A DNA stretch of 64,000 bases from Desulfuromonas sp. KJ2020 (GTDB lineage: Bacteria > Desulfobacterota > Desulfuromonadia > Desulfuromonadales > SZUA-540): positions 124,001 to 188,000 of the forward strand of contig NZ_JAKUKE010000001.1 in NCBI RefSeq assembly GCF_024197615.1, written 5' to 3'. A program made the position numbers and the translations under genes. The notes beneath the pieces were generated by a model. The model was not told the DNA's origin. It worked only from the letters and a program-made list of their open reading frames with translations, and ran no database searches. Every line of letters starts with the position of its first letter. Position 1 is the stretch's first letter. Below, piece by piece: positions 43,104 through 52,699 of this stretch.

Positions 43104-44167
43104 TAGGTCGCGTCTCCCTGTGATGCCGCCTGTGCTGGCATATCGAGCAGTTCTTTGAAGGTAATTCCATGGTGGCGTAACAGCTGGGCATACTCCCGCC
43201 CGGTCAGTTTTCTCATCTGCATTAGCTGACGGCGCTTGCGCAGCACCTGCGGCATCCCCCGCAAACTATCCCATATCCCTTTCAGGAGCGCCCCGACAAG
43301 TTCCACCCGGGAATCACCGTCACGGAACTCCCCGCCTGTACCACGCGAGGCCAATACCGCCTGTGCTTGCTCGAGGTAGCGCCAGACAGTAAAAAAGGGG
43401 AGCATCACAAGGAAATTCAAGGGAAAGTTTTTAAGGACCACCCAAAAATGATTGCGCTCAACCAGATACACCTTGAAGGGTGACAGGCTGCCACTGGTCT
43501 GCGAATACTTGTGATAGACGACGGCCCCGGTGGCGATAACAGCGCCCCAACCAGCCAGTCTGCCACGCAATCCCAGGTCAGTGTCTTCAGCATAGGCAAA
43601 AAAGTCTGCATCGAAAAACCCGACCGACTCCAGCATGGCCCTGCGATATAAGGCCGCACAAGCACTCGGAATAAGGATGTCCTCCACGGCCGGCAGATTT
43701 AGAGACGACCAGAGTCTGTTACGGAACCGGCCCCGGGACATGCCATCCTTGCAAATGGCCAGCCCCAGTGAGTCGATGACATCCGGATTGGTGAACGAAC
43801 AGATCCGGCACCCCACCATTCCAGCGTGGGGATGATCGTCGGCGACCTGGACCAGGAGCTCCAGCCAATCCGGCTCCACCTGCGTATCGTTGTTCAAGGT
43901 AACGATGTATTCCCCGCGGGCCTGGTTGAACCCCAGGTTGTTTCCGGCCGCAAACCCCGTATTTTCCGGCAGCTCCACTAGACGGACCCAAGGGTATGCG
44001 TGACGCACGAACTCCACCGAACCGTCAATGGAACCATTATCCACCAGAACAACTTCAAACTCTTTAAAGCTTTGAGCCGCTAGACTGTCCAGGCACGTCG
44101 CCAAATGGTTACGACCATTCCAATTGACGATGATTATTGAAACCTTGTCCATCAAAGCGACATCCAT
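43103..44167 (-). CDS. Glycosyltransferase family 2 (rhamnosyltransferase-like)
   Basis: A 354-residue GT-A fold enzyme: VSIIIVNWNGRNHLATCL (about residues 8-25), VVLVDNGSIDGS (about 37-48), LNNDTQVEPDW (metal site, about 90-100) and FFAYAEDTDLGLRG (catalytic ED region, about 179-192), with a hydrophobic C-terminal segment near 245-265. This resembles dTDP-rhamnosyltransferases such as WbbL/RfbN. ATG codons at 44281, 44191, 44167 and 44152 are in frame; 44167 has AGGA five bases before it. It acts in the polysaccharide cluster. Confidence 0.85.
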   Translation of the reverse strand: MDVALMDKVSIIIVNWNGRNHLATCLDSLAAQSFKEFEVVLVDNGSIDGSVEFVRHAYPWVRLVELPENTGFAAGNNLGFNQARGEYIVTLNNDTQVEPDWLELLVQVADDHPHAGMVGCRICSFTNPDVIDSLGLAICKDGMSRGRFRNRLWSSLNLPAVEDILIPSACAALYRRAMLESVGFFDADFFAYAEDTDLGLRGRLAGWGAVIATGAVVYHKYSQTSGSLSPFKVYLVERNHFWVVLKNFPLNFLVMLPFFTVWRYLEQAQAVLASRGTGGEFRDGDSRVELVGALLKGIWDSLRGMPQVLRKRRQLMQMRKLTGREYAQLLRHHGITFKELLDMPAQAASQGDAT

Positions 44168-44225
44168 TCCCTTCCTGCCATTTTTGTCCATCTCTCTGGA
44201 AGCTGTCCTCTGTTCGGAAATAGCT

Positions 44226-45158
44226 TCAGCAAAGAAGCATCCAGCCAATATTCCGAATGGCTCCGCTATAGAAAAACCCATATCTTAAAATGGCCCGCCG
44301 CTTTTCGAAAAAACCGAAGACAGGCATGCGGATAAAGGCGTCCAGCGTGGCCCGCTCGTTGCTCCCCATAATATCTCTGTATCGTTCATAGAACGCCTTG
44401 GCCTGCACGCGATTGCGAGCCATTACCTCACCGACCAGGGAAAGCCTAAACAACAATCGGGCTGCGTATAGGGGATTCCAGGCTTGTGCCCCCACCGCAT
44501 TGCCCCCATGCTGGCGATAGAGCAGGGTCGGCACGGGCAGATAGACAATCTTGCCGAAACAGGCAGCAACCAGGCTCAACCAATGATCATGCATAAGAGC
44601 GTTCGCCGGCAGCGGCAGGGCGAGCTCGCGCAGGGCTTTATTCAACATGATCGTACAGCCAGTCGCGACATTCTGCACCAGCAGGCGGCCCAGCGTACCG
44701 CCTCGCTCAGCGTTTATCTGTTGAAAACGATGACCTGAGTCAGCTATCGGACTCAATTTGTCATCCACAATGCCAAAGTCTGTATGCACCATCAAAGGTG
44801 TTTCCGCCCCGTAGGCCTTCTCGGATTCCTTCATCCTGGCAAAAGTCAGACTAATTTTTTCCGGTAGCCAGACATCATCCTGGTCGCAAAGCATTAGATA
44901 AGGCGCCGTGCTTCGCTCCATGAGTCGTGCGAAGTTACCCGCAGCCCCTAGGTTTGTTCCCTCATCTTCATAAATGATTAACCGGTCACCCAGCCGCGTT
45001 TGCTGCGCCCGGAGGAACGCCAAAGTGCCATCCTTGGAGCCATCATCCCGAACTAGCAGACGCCAGTCCTGAAAGTCCTGCGCCATCAGGCTGGCAATTT
45101 GTTCTTCCAGCCAGGCTTCGCCATTATATGTTGCCAACAAAATATCGACCATGGCCAT
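44226..45158 (-). CDS. Glycosyltransferase family 2 (WcaA/RfbF-like)
   Basis: A 310-residue GT-A enzyme: VDILLATYNGEAWLEEQI (about residues 4-21), LLVRDDGSKDGTL (about 34-46), MLCDQDDVWLPEK (metal site, about 89-101) and MHDHWLSLVAA (about 189-199). The pattern matches alpha-L-rhamnosyltransferases of O-antigen clusters. The first codon could be ATG at 45158 or the ATG six bases on; the ribosome site is weak. It follows the GT4 gene after 61 bases. Confidence 0.85.
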   Translation of the reverse strand: MAMVDILLATYNGEAWLEEQIASLMAQDFQDWRLLVRDDGSKDGTLAFLRAQQTRLGDRLIIYEDEGTNLGAAGNFARLMERSTAPYLMLCDQDDVWLPEKISLTFARMKESEKAYGAETPLMVHTDFGIVDDKLSPIADSGHRFQQINAERGGTLGRLLVQNVATGCTIMLNKALRELALPLPANALMHDHWLSLVAACFGKIVYLPVPTLLYRQHGGNAVGAQAWNPLYAARLLFRLSLVGEVMARNRVQAKAFYERYRDIMGSNERATLDAFIRMPVFGFFEKRRAILRYGFFYSGAIRNIGWMLLC

Positions 45159-45219
45159 CCGTTAGACCGCACAGAAAAGTTGAACCCTTGAAGCGCTTTT
45201 TGATCTATTAGCCATATTT

Positions 45220-46407
45220 TTAGCGCGGGTTCGCAACGGCCACCGCGATGATTTCTTTAAACCTTGTGTTGAAATGTTTTTGCCCCCAAGAAGCAATCCG
45301 TCTTTTTCCCTTTTCGCTCAGTTCCCGACAGAGGCTATCATCTGTCCACAGCCGCCGGATACACTCGGCGATCTCCGTAGTCGAGTCAGGATTAAAATGC
45401 AGGGCAGCGCCGGCGGCCTGCTCCGGCATGCCGTATAGACCCGAAATCGCTACCGGACAACCAACAGAAAAAGCCTCCAGGGGAGGAACGTTCGTTGGGC
45501 CGTAATAGGTCGGCATCACCATGGCTCGTGCTCTACGGTAAAACTCGGGCATATCCTCCTCAGAAACATACCCGGCAAATATCACATCCCCTTCAAGGCC
45601 GAGCTCATGCACCAGCTTAATTATTGCCTCGTAGGCGTTCTGGCGGCCGCCGGACAACACCACCTTCAAGTCAGGCAGTTCGCTCTTCAGGCTGGCGACA
45701 GCCTTAAGTAAGTTACTGTGATTTTTGTGCCACCAGAACTGGGCAGGATAAAAGATATATTTATCCGGTAGGCGGTACTGTTCATCGAAGTCGGGGCGCA
45801 CTCGGGTTGAGTGCATATAGCTGGGGGCGATGAAAGGTAAAGGGTGAACACGGTCCGGGGCAATATCATAGGCCTCGACCATCTGCTGGCGGCCCAACTC
45901 TGAGTCAACCAGAATACCTGTGGACCAACGGCAGTTATTCCGATTGATCCGATCTTTGTTGTAAAAATTCCACCAGGAGCCCGACTCTGGAAAACGTCTT
46001 TCATAGCGATACATCAGGTCATGAATACTGACCAAAGCCGAGACCGGATACTGGTAGCTGCGCTGATCATATGAGGGAAAAATCCAAAGATCGCAACCCT
46101 CCTTCAGCAGAGCCCTGGCAACAGGATGAAAATGTGGCGTCATTTGCCGCCACAGACCCATCGGCAGCCCCATAAGCGTCCAACCCAGGCCCGCAGCCCG
46201 CCCCCACTTCCCCAACGGAATCGGTACCGAGGCAACCTCGTACTTTTCAAGGTGAGGCAGCCATTGTTCAGAGGCATATCCCACCACGACCGAAAACCGG
46301 TCGGACGGCAGAGCAATCAATGCTTCGAGCATCGATTGAGCGATCTGAAATGTCCCGCCAAAATGGGGCTCTACCTCGAGATAAAGGCCAATTTTTTTCA
46401 TTTCCAT
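45220..46407 (-). CDS. Glycosyltransferase family 4
   Basis: A 395-residue GT-B fold enzyme. The N-terminal acceptor domain contains FGGTFQIAQSML (about residues 16-27), and the donor domain has YIFYPAQFWWHKNHSNLL (about 221-238), VVLSGG, and the E-x7-E type motif YGPTNVPPLEAFSVGCPVA (about 310-328). It is a retaining hexosyltransferase of the mannosyltransferase type; donor unknown. It begins nine bases after the methyltransferase stop. Confidence 0.87.
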   Translation of the reverse strand: MEMKKIGLYLEVEPHFGGTFQIAQSMLEALIALPSDRFSVVVGYASEQWLPHLEKYEVASVPIPLGKWGRAAGLGWTLMGLPMGLWRQMTPHFHPVARALLKEGCDLWIFPSYDQRSYQYPVSALVSIHDLMYRYERRFPESGSWWNFYNKDRINRNNCRWSTGILVDSELGRQQMVEAYDIAPDRVHPLPFIAPSYMHSTRVRPDFDEQYRLPDKYIFYPAQFWWHKNHSNLLKAVASLKSELPDLKVVLSGGRQNAYEAIIKLVHELGLEGDVIFAGYVSEEDMPEFYRRARAMVMPTYYGPTNVPPLEAFSVGCPVAISGLYGMPEQAAGAALHFNPDSTTEIAECIRRLWTDDSLCRELSEKGKRRIASWGQKHFNTRFKEIIAVAVANPR

Positions 46408-46416
46408 CCTTCAGGC

Positions 46417-47208
46417 TCAGCCGCGGCCTTCTGTCCGTTGGGCCACAAAACAGGCACCCCAGGTATCGAAACCCAAGGGGCGGTTTGTCATCCATTCAGC
46501 GTCCGCTAGCAGTGTCATTCCAGCCTCTTGCAAGAGTATTTCGATCTCCGTTCTAAACAGGTAGCGCAGGTGGTGTATCTCTCTGATTGCCTGCGTTTTA
46601 CCGCTCGATTTCTCTCGCACGAGAATTTCATAATGCAGATCAACCACATTGGTATTGGCCTGCATGACCGGCTCCACGATCCGCGTCACGGCATACTCAT
46701 CGTCCTCCAGACGTTTGACCCTGACCACCGGTCTGTCTGTCAGCACAGCCGGACCATACCAGCAGTCAAAAATAAAAACTCCCCCTGGCTTCAGGTGAGC
46801 TTTTGCCGTAGCAAAGGCTGATCGCAGATCGTCGTTACCCGTCTGGTAACTGATGACATGAAAAAGAGAGACAACTACATCATAGTGGCAATCCAGACGA
46901 ATATGCCTGATATCGCCTTGATGGAAAACCGGGCAACGATAAGAGGATCGTTGCTCCTTTTCCGCCTTAATTGCCTGCTCGGTGGCTACCGCCAGCATGT
47001 CTTGCGAACGGTCAATGCCTGTCACTTCATATCCATTCCCAGCCAGCAGGAAGTCGTGTCGCCCTGTGCCGCAACCCAGGTCAAGCAGACCCCTGGCGCC
47101 GGGATGGTGTCGCTGGATCAACTCATGGACGAACCTTGCTTCCCCAGCATAGTCCTTGTCCTGGTAAAAGAGGTTGTAGTAACGGGAATAGCTACCAAAC
47201 ACGGCCAT
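46417..47208 (-). CDS. Class I SAM-dependent methyltransferase
   Basis: A 263-residue methyltransferase with the SAM-binding motif LLDLGCGTGRHDFLL (about residues 41-55), the acidic end of strand 2 (VTGIDRS, about 62-68) and VVSLFHVISY (about 109-118). Position in the polysaccharide cluster suggests sugar O- or N-methylation; this is inference. It is separated from the aminotransferase gene by 74 bases. Confidence 0.85.
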   Translation of the reverse strand: MAVFGSYSRYYNLFYQDKDYAGEARFVHELIQRHHPGARGLLDLGCGTGRHDFLLAGNGYEVTGIDRSQDMLAVATEQAIKAEKEQRSSYRCPVFHQGDIRHIRLDCHYDVVVSLFHVISYQTGNDDLRSAFATAKAHLKPGGVFIFDCWYGPAVLTDRPVVRVKRLEDDEYAVTRIVEPVMQANTNVVDLHYEILVREKSSGKTQAIREIHHLRYLFRTEIEILLQEAGMTLLADAEWMTNRPLGFDTWGACFVAQRTEGRG

Positions 47209-47282
47209 TTCGACACTCCTGCTCCAGGGAAAAATGTGTCACCATATCTCAAAAACCGACGGCCCCCTGCCGAACATCAGTT

Positions 47283-48449
47283 TCAGATAGAAATCACCTT
47301 CTCCATAGCCTCTACAACCACATCCATCTGCTCATCGGTCAACGCCAGCCCGCTGGGGATATAAAAACCGCGCCGGGCCAACCATTCGGCTATGGGGAAT
47401 CGTTCATCTTTAAAAAGACCCATTTTTCTGAAAACCGGCTGCTCATGCATGGGCCAAAAAAAGGGACGGGTGCCAACGCCTTCCTTCCCCAGTCGGCGCA
47501 TGGCCTCCTCCCCATCAAAAGGTATCCCGTCCTTCAGAACCACCCCGTACACCCAATAGATATTCTCTGCGTAATCGGTGCGGAGCGGCATCAAGGTCAA
47601 GCCTTCATGCCCGGCGAGCATTTCGGTATAGCGCCTGCCCATTTGCCTTTTACGGGCAACGAACTCATCGATTCTTTCCAACTGAGCGACCCCCAGGGCC
47701 GCCTGCATGTTGGTCATGCGATAGTTGAAGCCGAGGTCTTCATGGACAAAGCGTTTCTTCGCTTGAAAGCAGAGATTGCGCAGAGATCGACAACGCTCAG
47801 CCAGCGCATCGTCGTCGGTCAGCACCATCCCCCCCTCACCCGTAGTGATATGCTTGTTGGGATAAAAGCTGAAGGTGCTCAGATCACCAAAACTGCCACA
47901 GGCACGCCCCTTGTATTGCTGTCCATGCATTTGCGCGGCATCCTCGATGACCTTCAAGCCATATCGCGAGGCAAGCTCCAATACCGGATCCATGTCCACG
48001 GGCAACCCATAGATATGCACTACCATGATCGCCTTGATTCGCCGGTTATTGTTGCAGCCAATTTCGTTTTTGAGCTTGGCTTCAAGCTTTTCCAGATCGA
48101 AGTTCCATGTCACCGGGTCACTGTCGACCAGCACCGGCACTCCCCCCCGCCTTACGACGGCTGCGGCGCAGGAGAGGATGGTGAAAGCCGGCATTACCAC
48201 CTCATCGCCCGGCTTCAAGTCCAGTGTGGAAAGAGCGACCTCCAGGGCCGCGGTGCCATTGCAGACTGCAATACCATGACGCCGTCCCGTCAGGGCCGCC
48301 ATTTCTTTTTCAAAGCGAGCCACAAAAGGTCCCTCGGAGGAGATCCATCCCGTTTCGATACATTCAGTTAGATATTTTTTTTCGTTGCCATCGAGCAATG
48401 GCTCATTCACCGGAATCACACCTAAACCTCCAAAATCCGCCGCTGTCAT
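47283..48449 (-). CDS. DegT/DnrJ/EryC1/StrS family aminotransferase
   Basis: A 388-residue PLP enzyme that aminates nucleotide-linked ketosugars. Motifs: GWISSEGPFVARFE (about residues 34-47), GTAALEVAL (about 66-74), EDAAQMHGQ (about 180-188) and the Schiff-base lysine in FYPNKHITTGEGG (about 208-220). The histidine after that lysine marks the sugar aminotransferase (perosamine or PseC-like) group. No NDP-sugar dehydratase lies nearby, so the ketosugar is made elsewhere. Confidence 0.9.
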   Translation of the reverse strand: MTAADFGGLGVIPVNEPLLDGNEKKYLTECIETGWISSEGPFVARFEKEMAALTGRRHGIAVCNGTAALEVALSTLDLKPGDEVVMPAFTILSCAAAVVRRGGVPVLVDSDPVTWNFDLEKLEAKLKNEIGCNNNRRIKAIMVVHIYGLPVDMDPVLELASRYGLKVIEDAAQMHGQQYKGRACGSFGDLSTFSFYPNKHITTGEGGMVLTDDDALAERCRSLRNLCFQAKKRFVHEDLGFNYRMTNMQAALGVAQLERIDEFVARKRQMGRRYTEMLAGHEGLTLMPLRTDYAENIYWVYGVVLKDGIPFDGEEAMRRLGKEGVGTRPFFWPMHEQPVFRKMGLFKDERFPIAEWLARRGFYIPSGLALTDEQMDVVVEAMEKVISI

Positions 48450-48475
48450 GCAGTCATCGTTAGCTTTTCCCCTGA

Positions 48476-49747
48476 TCAGTCGCGCATGAAAAGTTTCCCC
48501 AGGGTCGGGTTGAACTCATTCTGCAGGTCGAGATATTTGTAATAGACCTCTTTCCGAATATGCCACCGTTCCAACGCTACCGGTGAGAACTGGGTATCAT
48601 ACCGGTAATCAAAGCGCAGGTCGTAGGCCCAGACGTTGGGCACCACAAAATCCGGCTCCAGTTTTCGAGCCATGGCGATGGTTGCCTCATGGTCGACATT
48701 TTCCGCCCCGTCACCCCCAAGAAGCAGATAAGCAACGATCTTTATGCCCCATTTCTTGATCAGGGCCAATTTCTCCACAACATCGTCAAAGGTCTGATTT
48801 TTCTGATAGGAGGCAAGTACGTCATTGGACAGGCTCTCGATGCCGAGCTTGAGGTGGGTAATATTCATTCGCCTCATAAGTTCGAGTTTATTCTCATCGA
48901 TGCCGTCCAGACGACAGTCGACCGCAAAGGAATAATTTTTGGGAATATCATGCTGTTCCAGCAGTTCCACCCGTTTTCTAAAAGCATTTTCAGAATAAAT
49001 TCCGAAGTTCAGATCGTGAATGTACAGGCCACCGTGAGGCCGTGAAAGAATATCTCTGACCAGGGTTTCATCGGTCACAAACCGTACACCTTCACCCATT
49101 TTCCGATAAGACTGCCCAGCCACACAAAAACCACATTTCTCGAAACAACCAAAGGAGCTGAAGACGGCGTGGCACAGCTGCCCCGACGGTACCAGCCGAC
49201 TGAAATTGGGCGTGATGTCGGTGGCGATCCTCCTGGCTGGAAGTGTCCCTTTCGGTCGATTCTGCAGGGCCTCCAGTACGCTATCCGAAGGTTCTCCGGC
49301 CAGGATGCAGTCAAAATCCGACACGAAGCGCTCATTATCCAGATAAAAGTAAGGGCCAATGCCGATGGTATAAATGCCTAGCTCACGCAACTTTCTGGAA
49401 AAATGAGCCGCAATAAACGGATTGCCCCAGTCTTTGGTCGGCACCAAAGGATCGGCGCCCATAATAATGACGACTTCAGGACTCATCGATAGGAGGTTCT
49501 CCATAACCTCGCCGTAAAGAGACCCCTTGCCGTCTACCGCATCGACATAGGTATCAAAGTTGTCAAAGAGATATCGTAAATTCCAGTGGATGTTGCTGGC
49601 AGTCGCATCCCCGTTATAAACACAATGCTCGACACCTTGATCCTCCAGAATGCGAGATAAGTAGCAGAGGCTTATCGGGGCCTTGTTGTTGTGACTACCC
49701 ATAAAGCGGTAGAAAGGAGGATTAAAAAGAACGACCTTGGAATTCAT
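48476..49747 (-). CDS. B12-binding-type radical SAM protein
   Basis: A 423-residue enzyme with an N-terminal Rossmann-like region of the cobalamin-binding kind ([32 protein letters not shown]; about residues 4-130) and a radical SAM barrel. The cluster motif CFEKCGFC is at about residues 198-205. A histidine typical of B12 base-off binding (DxHxxG) is not evident, so cobalamin use is uncertain. This class performs methylations, rearrangements and sugar modifications. It lies between the aminotransferase and another radical SAM gene. Confidence 0.82.
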   Translation of the reverse strand: MNSKVVLFNPPFYRFMGSHNNKAPISLCYLSRILEDQGVEHCVYNGDATASNIHWNLRYLFDNFDTYVDAVDGKGSLYGEVMENLLSMSPEVVIIMGADPLVPTKDWGNPFIAAHFSRKLRELGIYTIGIGPYFYLDNERFVSDFDCILAGEPSDSVLEALQNRPKGTLPARRIATDITPNFSRLVPSGQLCHAVFSSFGCFEKCGFCVAGQSYRKMGEGVRFVTDETLVRDILSRPHGGLYIHDLNFGIYSENAFRKRVELLEQHDIPKNYSFAVDCRLDGIDENKLELMRRMNITHLKLGIESLSNDVLASYQKNQTFDDVVEKLALIKKWGIKIVAYLLLGGDGAENVDHEATIAMARKLEPDFVVPNVWAYDLRFDYRYDTQFSPVALERWHIRKEVYYKYLDLQNEFNPTLGKLFMRD

Positions 49748-49808
49748 AGTATGGCTCCACTATAGCATGGTGTGATTTTGCAGAAACAACGACTATCTAC
49801 CTGCCTCG

Positions 49809-51293
49809 CTAGCGCTTCAAGCCCCGCGAGACCTGATAGTGATCCTGAACACCGGCGAAAGGCTGCTCTGCGGGCATGATGCCGTACTGCCAGTCCTGAT
49901 AGAGCTTCTCCACCGCAAGGTTGTAATTGTTGTGGGACGGAACGCAATAAGCACAGGCGCTGCGCGACAGGGCCGTGCGTCTGGCGAGACTGTTCGACCA
50001 GACGGTGGCGAATTCACCTTTCAATTCGTCGAGGTTTTCGAATTTTGTCAGATGCCCGATGGCATCCTTGTGCGATCGCCGATACTGCGAACCCGGGTTG
50101 GCGGCATCCGAACAGGGATGCAATTCGCCGTAGGGTCCGATGGTGAGCATGCGGCCACGGATGGAAACCCAGCAGCGGGTAGGCGAGAGGTCTTGCGCCA
50201 TCGACCTGTCGTTTGGACGCTGCAAATTGTCGTCCACCACCACATCAAGGGGAGAGAAAAACCCGGAACGAATCTTGTCCAGCAATTCGACAAAGGATGG
50301 GTCATCAGCCAGATTGGCCGCCTTGTACTCAGATTTTTCCCCGTAGCAGGTCTCAATTTCCTTGATATCACAAAAGTCCAAGCCGGTATTTCTGGCGCGT
50401 TCCAGAAAGGCTTCCAAGCTGGACGTATAGCTGGACACCAGGCAACTGGCGCCAATGCGTGTAGGACTCCCCACCCGGCGTTTGGCCGCAACGACGCGTT
50501 CAATATTCTCCCACAATGTTTCAAACAGCTCAGAGCGCCGGCCCTTGTACTGCGACCACTCCCAGGCATTGGCGGCGTCAATGCTGAAGCGGATTTTATT
50601 GAGACCTCGGACCAGAATCTCGCATTCTGCCTGCCCCCAACTTCCCGGGAAAATGCCGTTGGTGTAAAGGGAGATTTCTGCGTTCCTGCTACGCTCGCGA
50701 AGATGGGCAATTCCCGATAGCGTCAAGTCGGATAGCGACGGTTCGCCGCCGCCGCCGAAGCTGTAACTTTCCACCCCCATATCCAGAAAAACATCCTGAA
50801 TCAACCGCAGCCTATCCGCCGTCAGGGGCTCACCAAGTTCAGGATAGCCGATGAAATGCCAGTCCCCGTTACTGTCCGGCTGACAGTTCGGACACGCCCT
50901 GCAGCGGAGATTGCAATGCAGGGCCGGGTGGAATTCCACCTGATTCGGTGGACAGACATCCCCTTGAAACAGCGAGATGAGCAGGGGAGCGTTTTCGGGG
51001 AGCAACTCCCGCCGCAGAAAACTGATCCGCCGGCGCAAGGGCGACTCAAAAGTCCAGGCGTCCTGAATCTCCCGAACATTTTTCATGATGCCGTACAGGC
51101 GGATCAGCTCCTGTCGGGCCAATTGCAATTCACCGGCCAGGTCTTCACTGGTTCGGGTCGGGTTCAGAAACAACTGCTCGGCCAGCCGCAAGACAAGCAC
51201 CCAGTCCCGCTCGCTGACTTCCTGGGGCTTCGCCCTGCCTGACTCCGAGAGGGCCGCGCCAAAGCGGCTGATCGCTTTATCGAAAGAGCTCAT
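49809..51293 (-). CDS. Radical SAM/SPASM domain protein
   Basis: A 494-residue enzyme. A helical N-terminal region (about residues 1-110) is followed by the radical SAM motif CNLRCRAC (about 131-138), SFGGGGEPSL (SAM site, about 179-188) and YTNGIFPGS. The C-terminal half has cysteines in the order expected for SPASM auxiliary clusters (TRCWVS..., LHPCSDAA, SACAYC; about 360-455). SPASM enzymes modify peptides or oxidise sugars and alcohols. Its place in a glycan cluster, next to a second radical SAM enzyme, favours sugar or lipid-linked precursor modification, but this is inference. Confidence 0.83.
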   Translation of the reverse strand: MSSFDKAISRFGAALSESGRAKPQEVSERDWVLVLRLAEQLFLNPTRTSEDLAGELQLARQELIRLYGIMKNVREIQDAWTFESPLRRRISFLRRELLPENAPLLISLFQGDVCPPNQVEFHPALHCNLRCRACPNCQPDSNGDWHFIGYPELGEPLTADRLRLIQDVFLDMGVESYSFGGGGEPSLSDLTLSGIAHLRERSRNAEISLYTNGIFPGSWGQAECEILVRGLNKIRFSIDAANAWEWSQYKGRRSELFETLWENIERVVAAKRRVGSPTRIGASCLVSSYTSSLEAFLERARNTGLDFCDIKEIETCYGEKSEYKAANLADDPSFVELLDKIRSGFFSPLDVVVDDNLQRPNDRSMAQDLSPTRCWVSIRGRMLTIGPYGELHPCSDAANPGSQYRRSHKDAIGHLTKFENLDELKGEFATVWSNSLARRTALSRSACAYCVPSHNNYNLAVEKLYQDWQYGIMPAEQPFAGVQDHYQVSRGLKR

Positions 51294-51351
51294 CTTTCAT
51301 TCTCCAATACAGTTATCTTCTTGATTACGGTAACGGACTTTCGCCCTCGAC

Positions 51352-52692
51352 CTACCACACCTTTGGGTACGCCAGAGCCCTGGTCAGCATGACACCTGTC
51401 CGCCACAGAGGCTTAAAGATGAAACACGACCCATGCGCGGCAAACCAGTAGGCGGCCAGAGAAGCGACCACGGCGCCCATGCCGCCGTATCTGGGGATCA
51501 GCATCCAATTGAGGCCTACATTCAGCAGACAGCCTAAAGTCACGGTCAGCAGATAAAGACGGGTCCAGTTCATGGCGGTCAAAAAACCGCTTCGGGCCAT
51601 CTCCAGACTGGTAAAGACATTCGACCAGATCAGTACCGAGAGCATCAACCCAGCGCGGGCGTAAGCCTCACCGAAGAGCGTGGAAACCAGCCAGGGAGCC
51701 ACAAAGGTGACAGGCAGGGCTACGGCATAGGCCGAAAGAGCGGCCCAGTTATAAAGCCGCTGCAAGTGCCCAAAAAACATCTCGTCGCCAACGCCCCTCG
51801 CTTCCACTATGCCGGGGAAAAGCGACCAGTAAATGGCGGACGGGATGAAATACCACACCTCGGCCAGGCGCACAGCCACCGAATAGATGCCGACTTCCGA
51901 ATCTCCCGCCATGTCGCCAAGCATGATCTGGTCGATGCGCAGGTAGATGACAATGACCACACTGGACAACATCAGGGGCCAACTGTCTTTAAGCAAAGCA
52001 GTCCCTTTTTTCAGCTGAACATTCCAGTGCAGGACACGGTTGCCCCGAACATGATAAGCCAGTATCAGACCGGACATACCCAGCATCACCTCGGCCGAAG
52101 CGATCCAGGCAAAGGCGACAAGAGGTGCGCCAACTAGAATAAGCACGACCTTCCCCAGAGAGCAGAGCAGAAAGGCGGCATTTTTGGCCAAGACCGCGTA
52201 TTTGGCCTGCACCTGCGAGTGGAACCAGAATTCAATCACGTTGAAGGCTTGAAATACGGTGCCGATACCTATGATGGCGACCAACCCTTGACTCAGACCA
52301 TCATTCGGGCGCAGGAAAAAAATGGTTCCCAGTGCGGCCAGCAGGGCGACAACACCACCGACCAGCTTCAAAGTGAAAGACGTACCGAGGATCGTCTCCT
52401 TGTCGGCAGACGTACGGACAATATCGCGCACGATAATGTCGTCGAGTCCCAGCGATGAAATGGACGAAAACAGGGCGACAAAAGCGACCGCGTAACTGAA
52501 CAGACCAAACTGGGCCGGCCCCAGATAGCGGGCCAGCCAGATGCCAACCACCAGGGCAACCGCCATGCGCAGAAGGTTGTCCGCCAACTGCCAGCCGGCA
52601 TTGCTGACCACGGCGGACGATGCTGCCTGTTGCAGCCCTGCAAGTCTCGACCGCACCACCTCCGGCAGAAATTGGCCCCATGTCCTGCTCAT
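51352..52692 (-). CDS. Polysaccharide flippase (Wzx/MATE-like)
   Basis: A 446-residue inner-membrane protein with 12-14 helices. The first helix region (NAGWQLADNLLRMAVALVVGIWLARYLGP, split at about residues 31-59) is the polysaccharide synthase family signature; FSYAVAFVALFSSISSLGLDDIIVRDIV follows. Such proteins flip undecaprenyl-linked repeat units to the periplasm. The ATG at 52692 sits just after the regulator stop; the ORF extension to 52791 overlaps that gene and is rejected. Confidence 0.88.
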   Translation of the reverse strand: MSRTWGQFLPEVVRSRLAGLQQAASSAVVSNAGWQLADNLLRMAVALVVGIWLARYLGPAQFGLFSYAVAFVALFSSISSLGLDDIIVRDIVRTSADKETILGTSFTLKLVGGVVALLAALGTIFFLRPNDGLSQGLVAIIGIGTVFQAFNVIEFWFHSQVQAKYAVLAKNAAFLLCSLGKVVLILVGAPLVAFAWIASAEVMLGMSGLILAYHVRGNRVLHWNVQLKKGTALLKDSWPLMLSSVVIVIYLRIDQIMLGDMAGDSEVGIYSVAVRLAEVWYFIPSAIYWSLFPGIVEARGVGDEMFFGHLQRLYNWAALSAYAVALPVTFVAPWLVSTLFGEAYARAGLMLSVLIWSNVFTSLEMARSGFLTAMNWTRLYLLTVTLGCLLNVGLNWMLIPRYGGMGAVVASLAAYWFAAHGSCFIFKPLWRTGVMLTRALAYPKVW

Positions 52693-52699
52693 CGAAAGC

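Noticed and set aside
46971-48371. 466-residue plus-strand ORF
   Set aside because: Antisense to the methyltransferase and DegT aminotransferase genes, both with clear motifs; no ribosome site and low-complexity composition.
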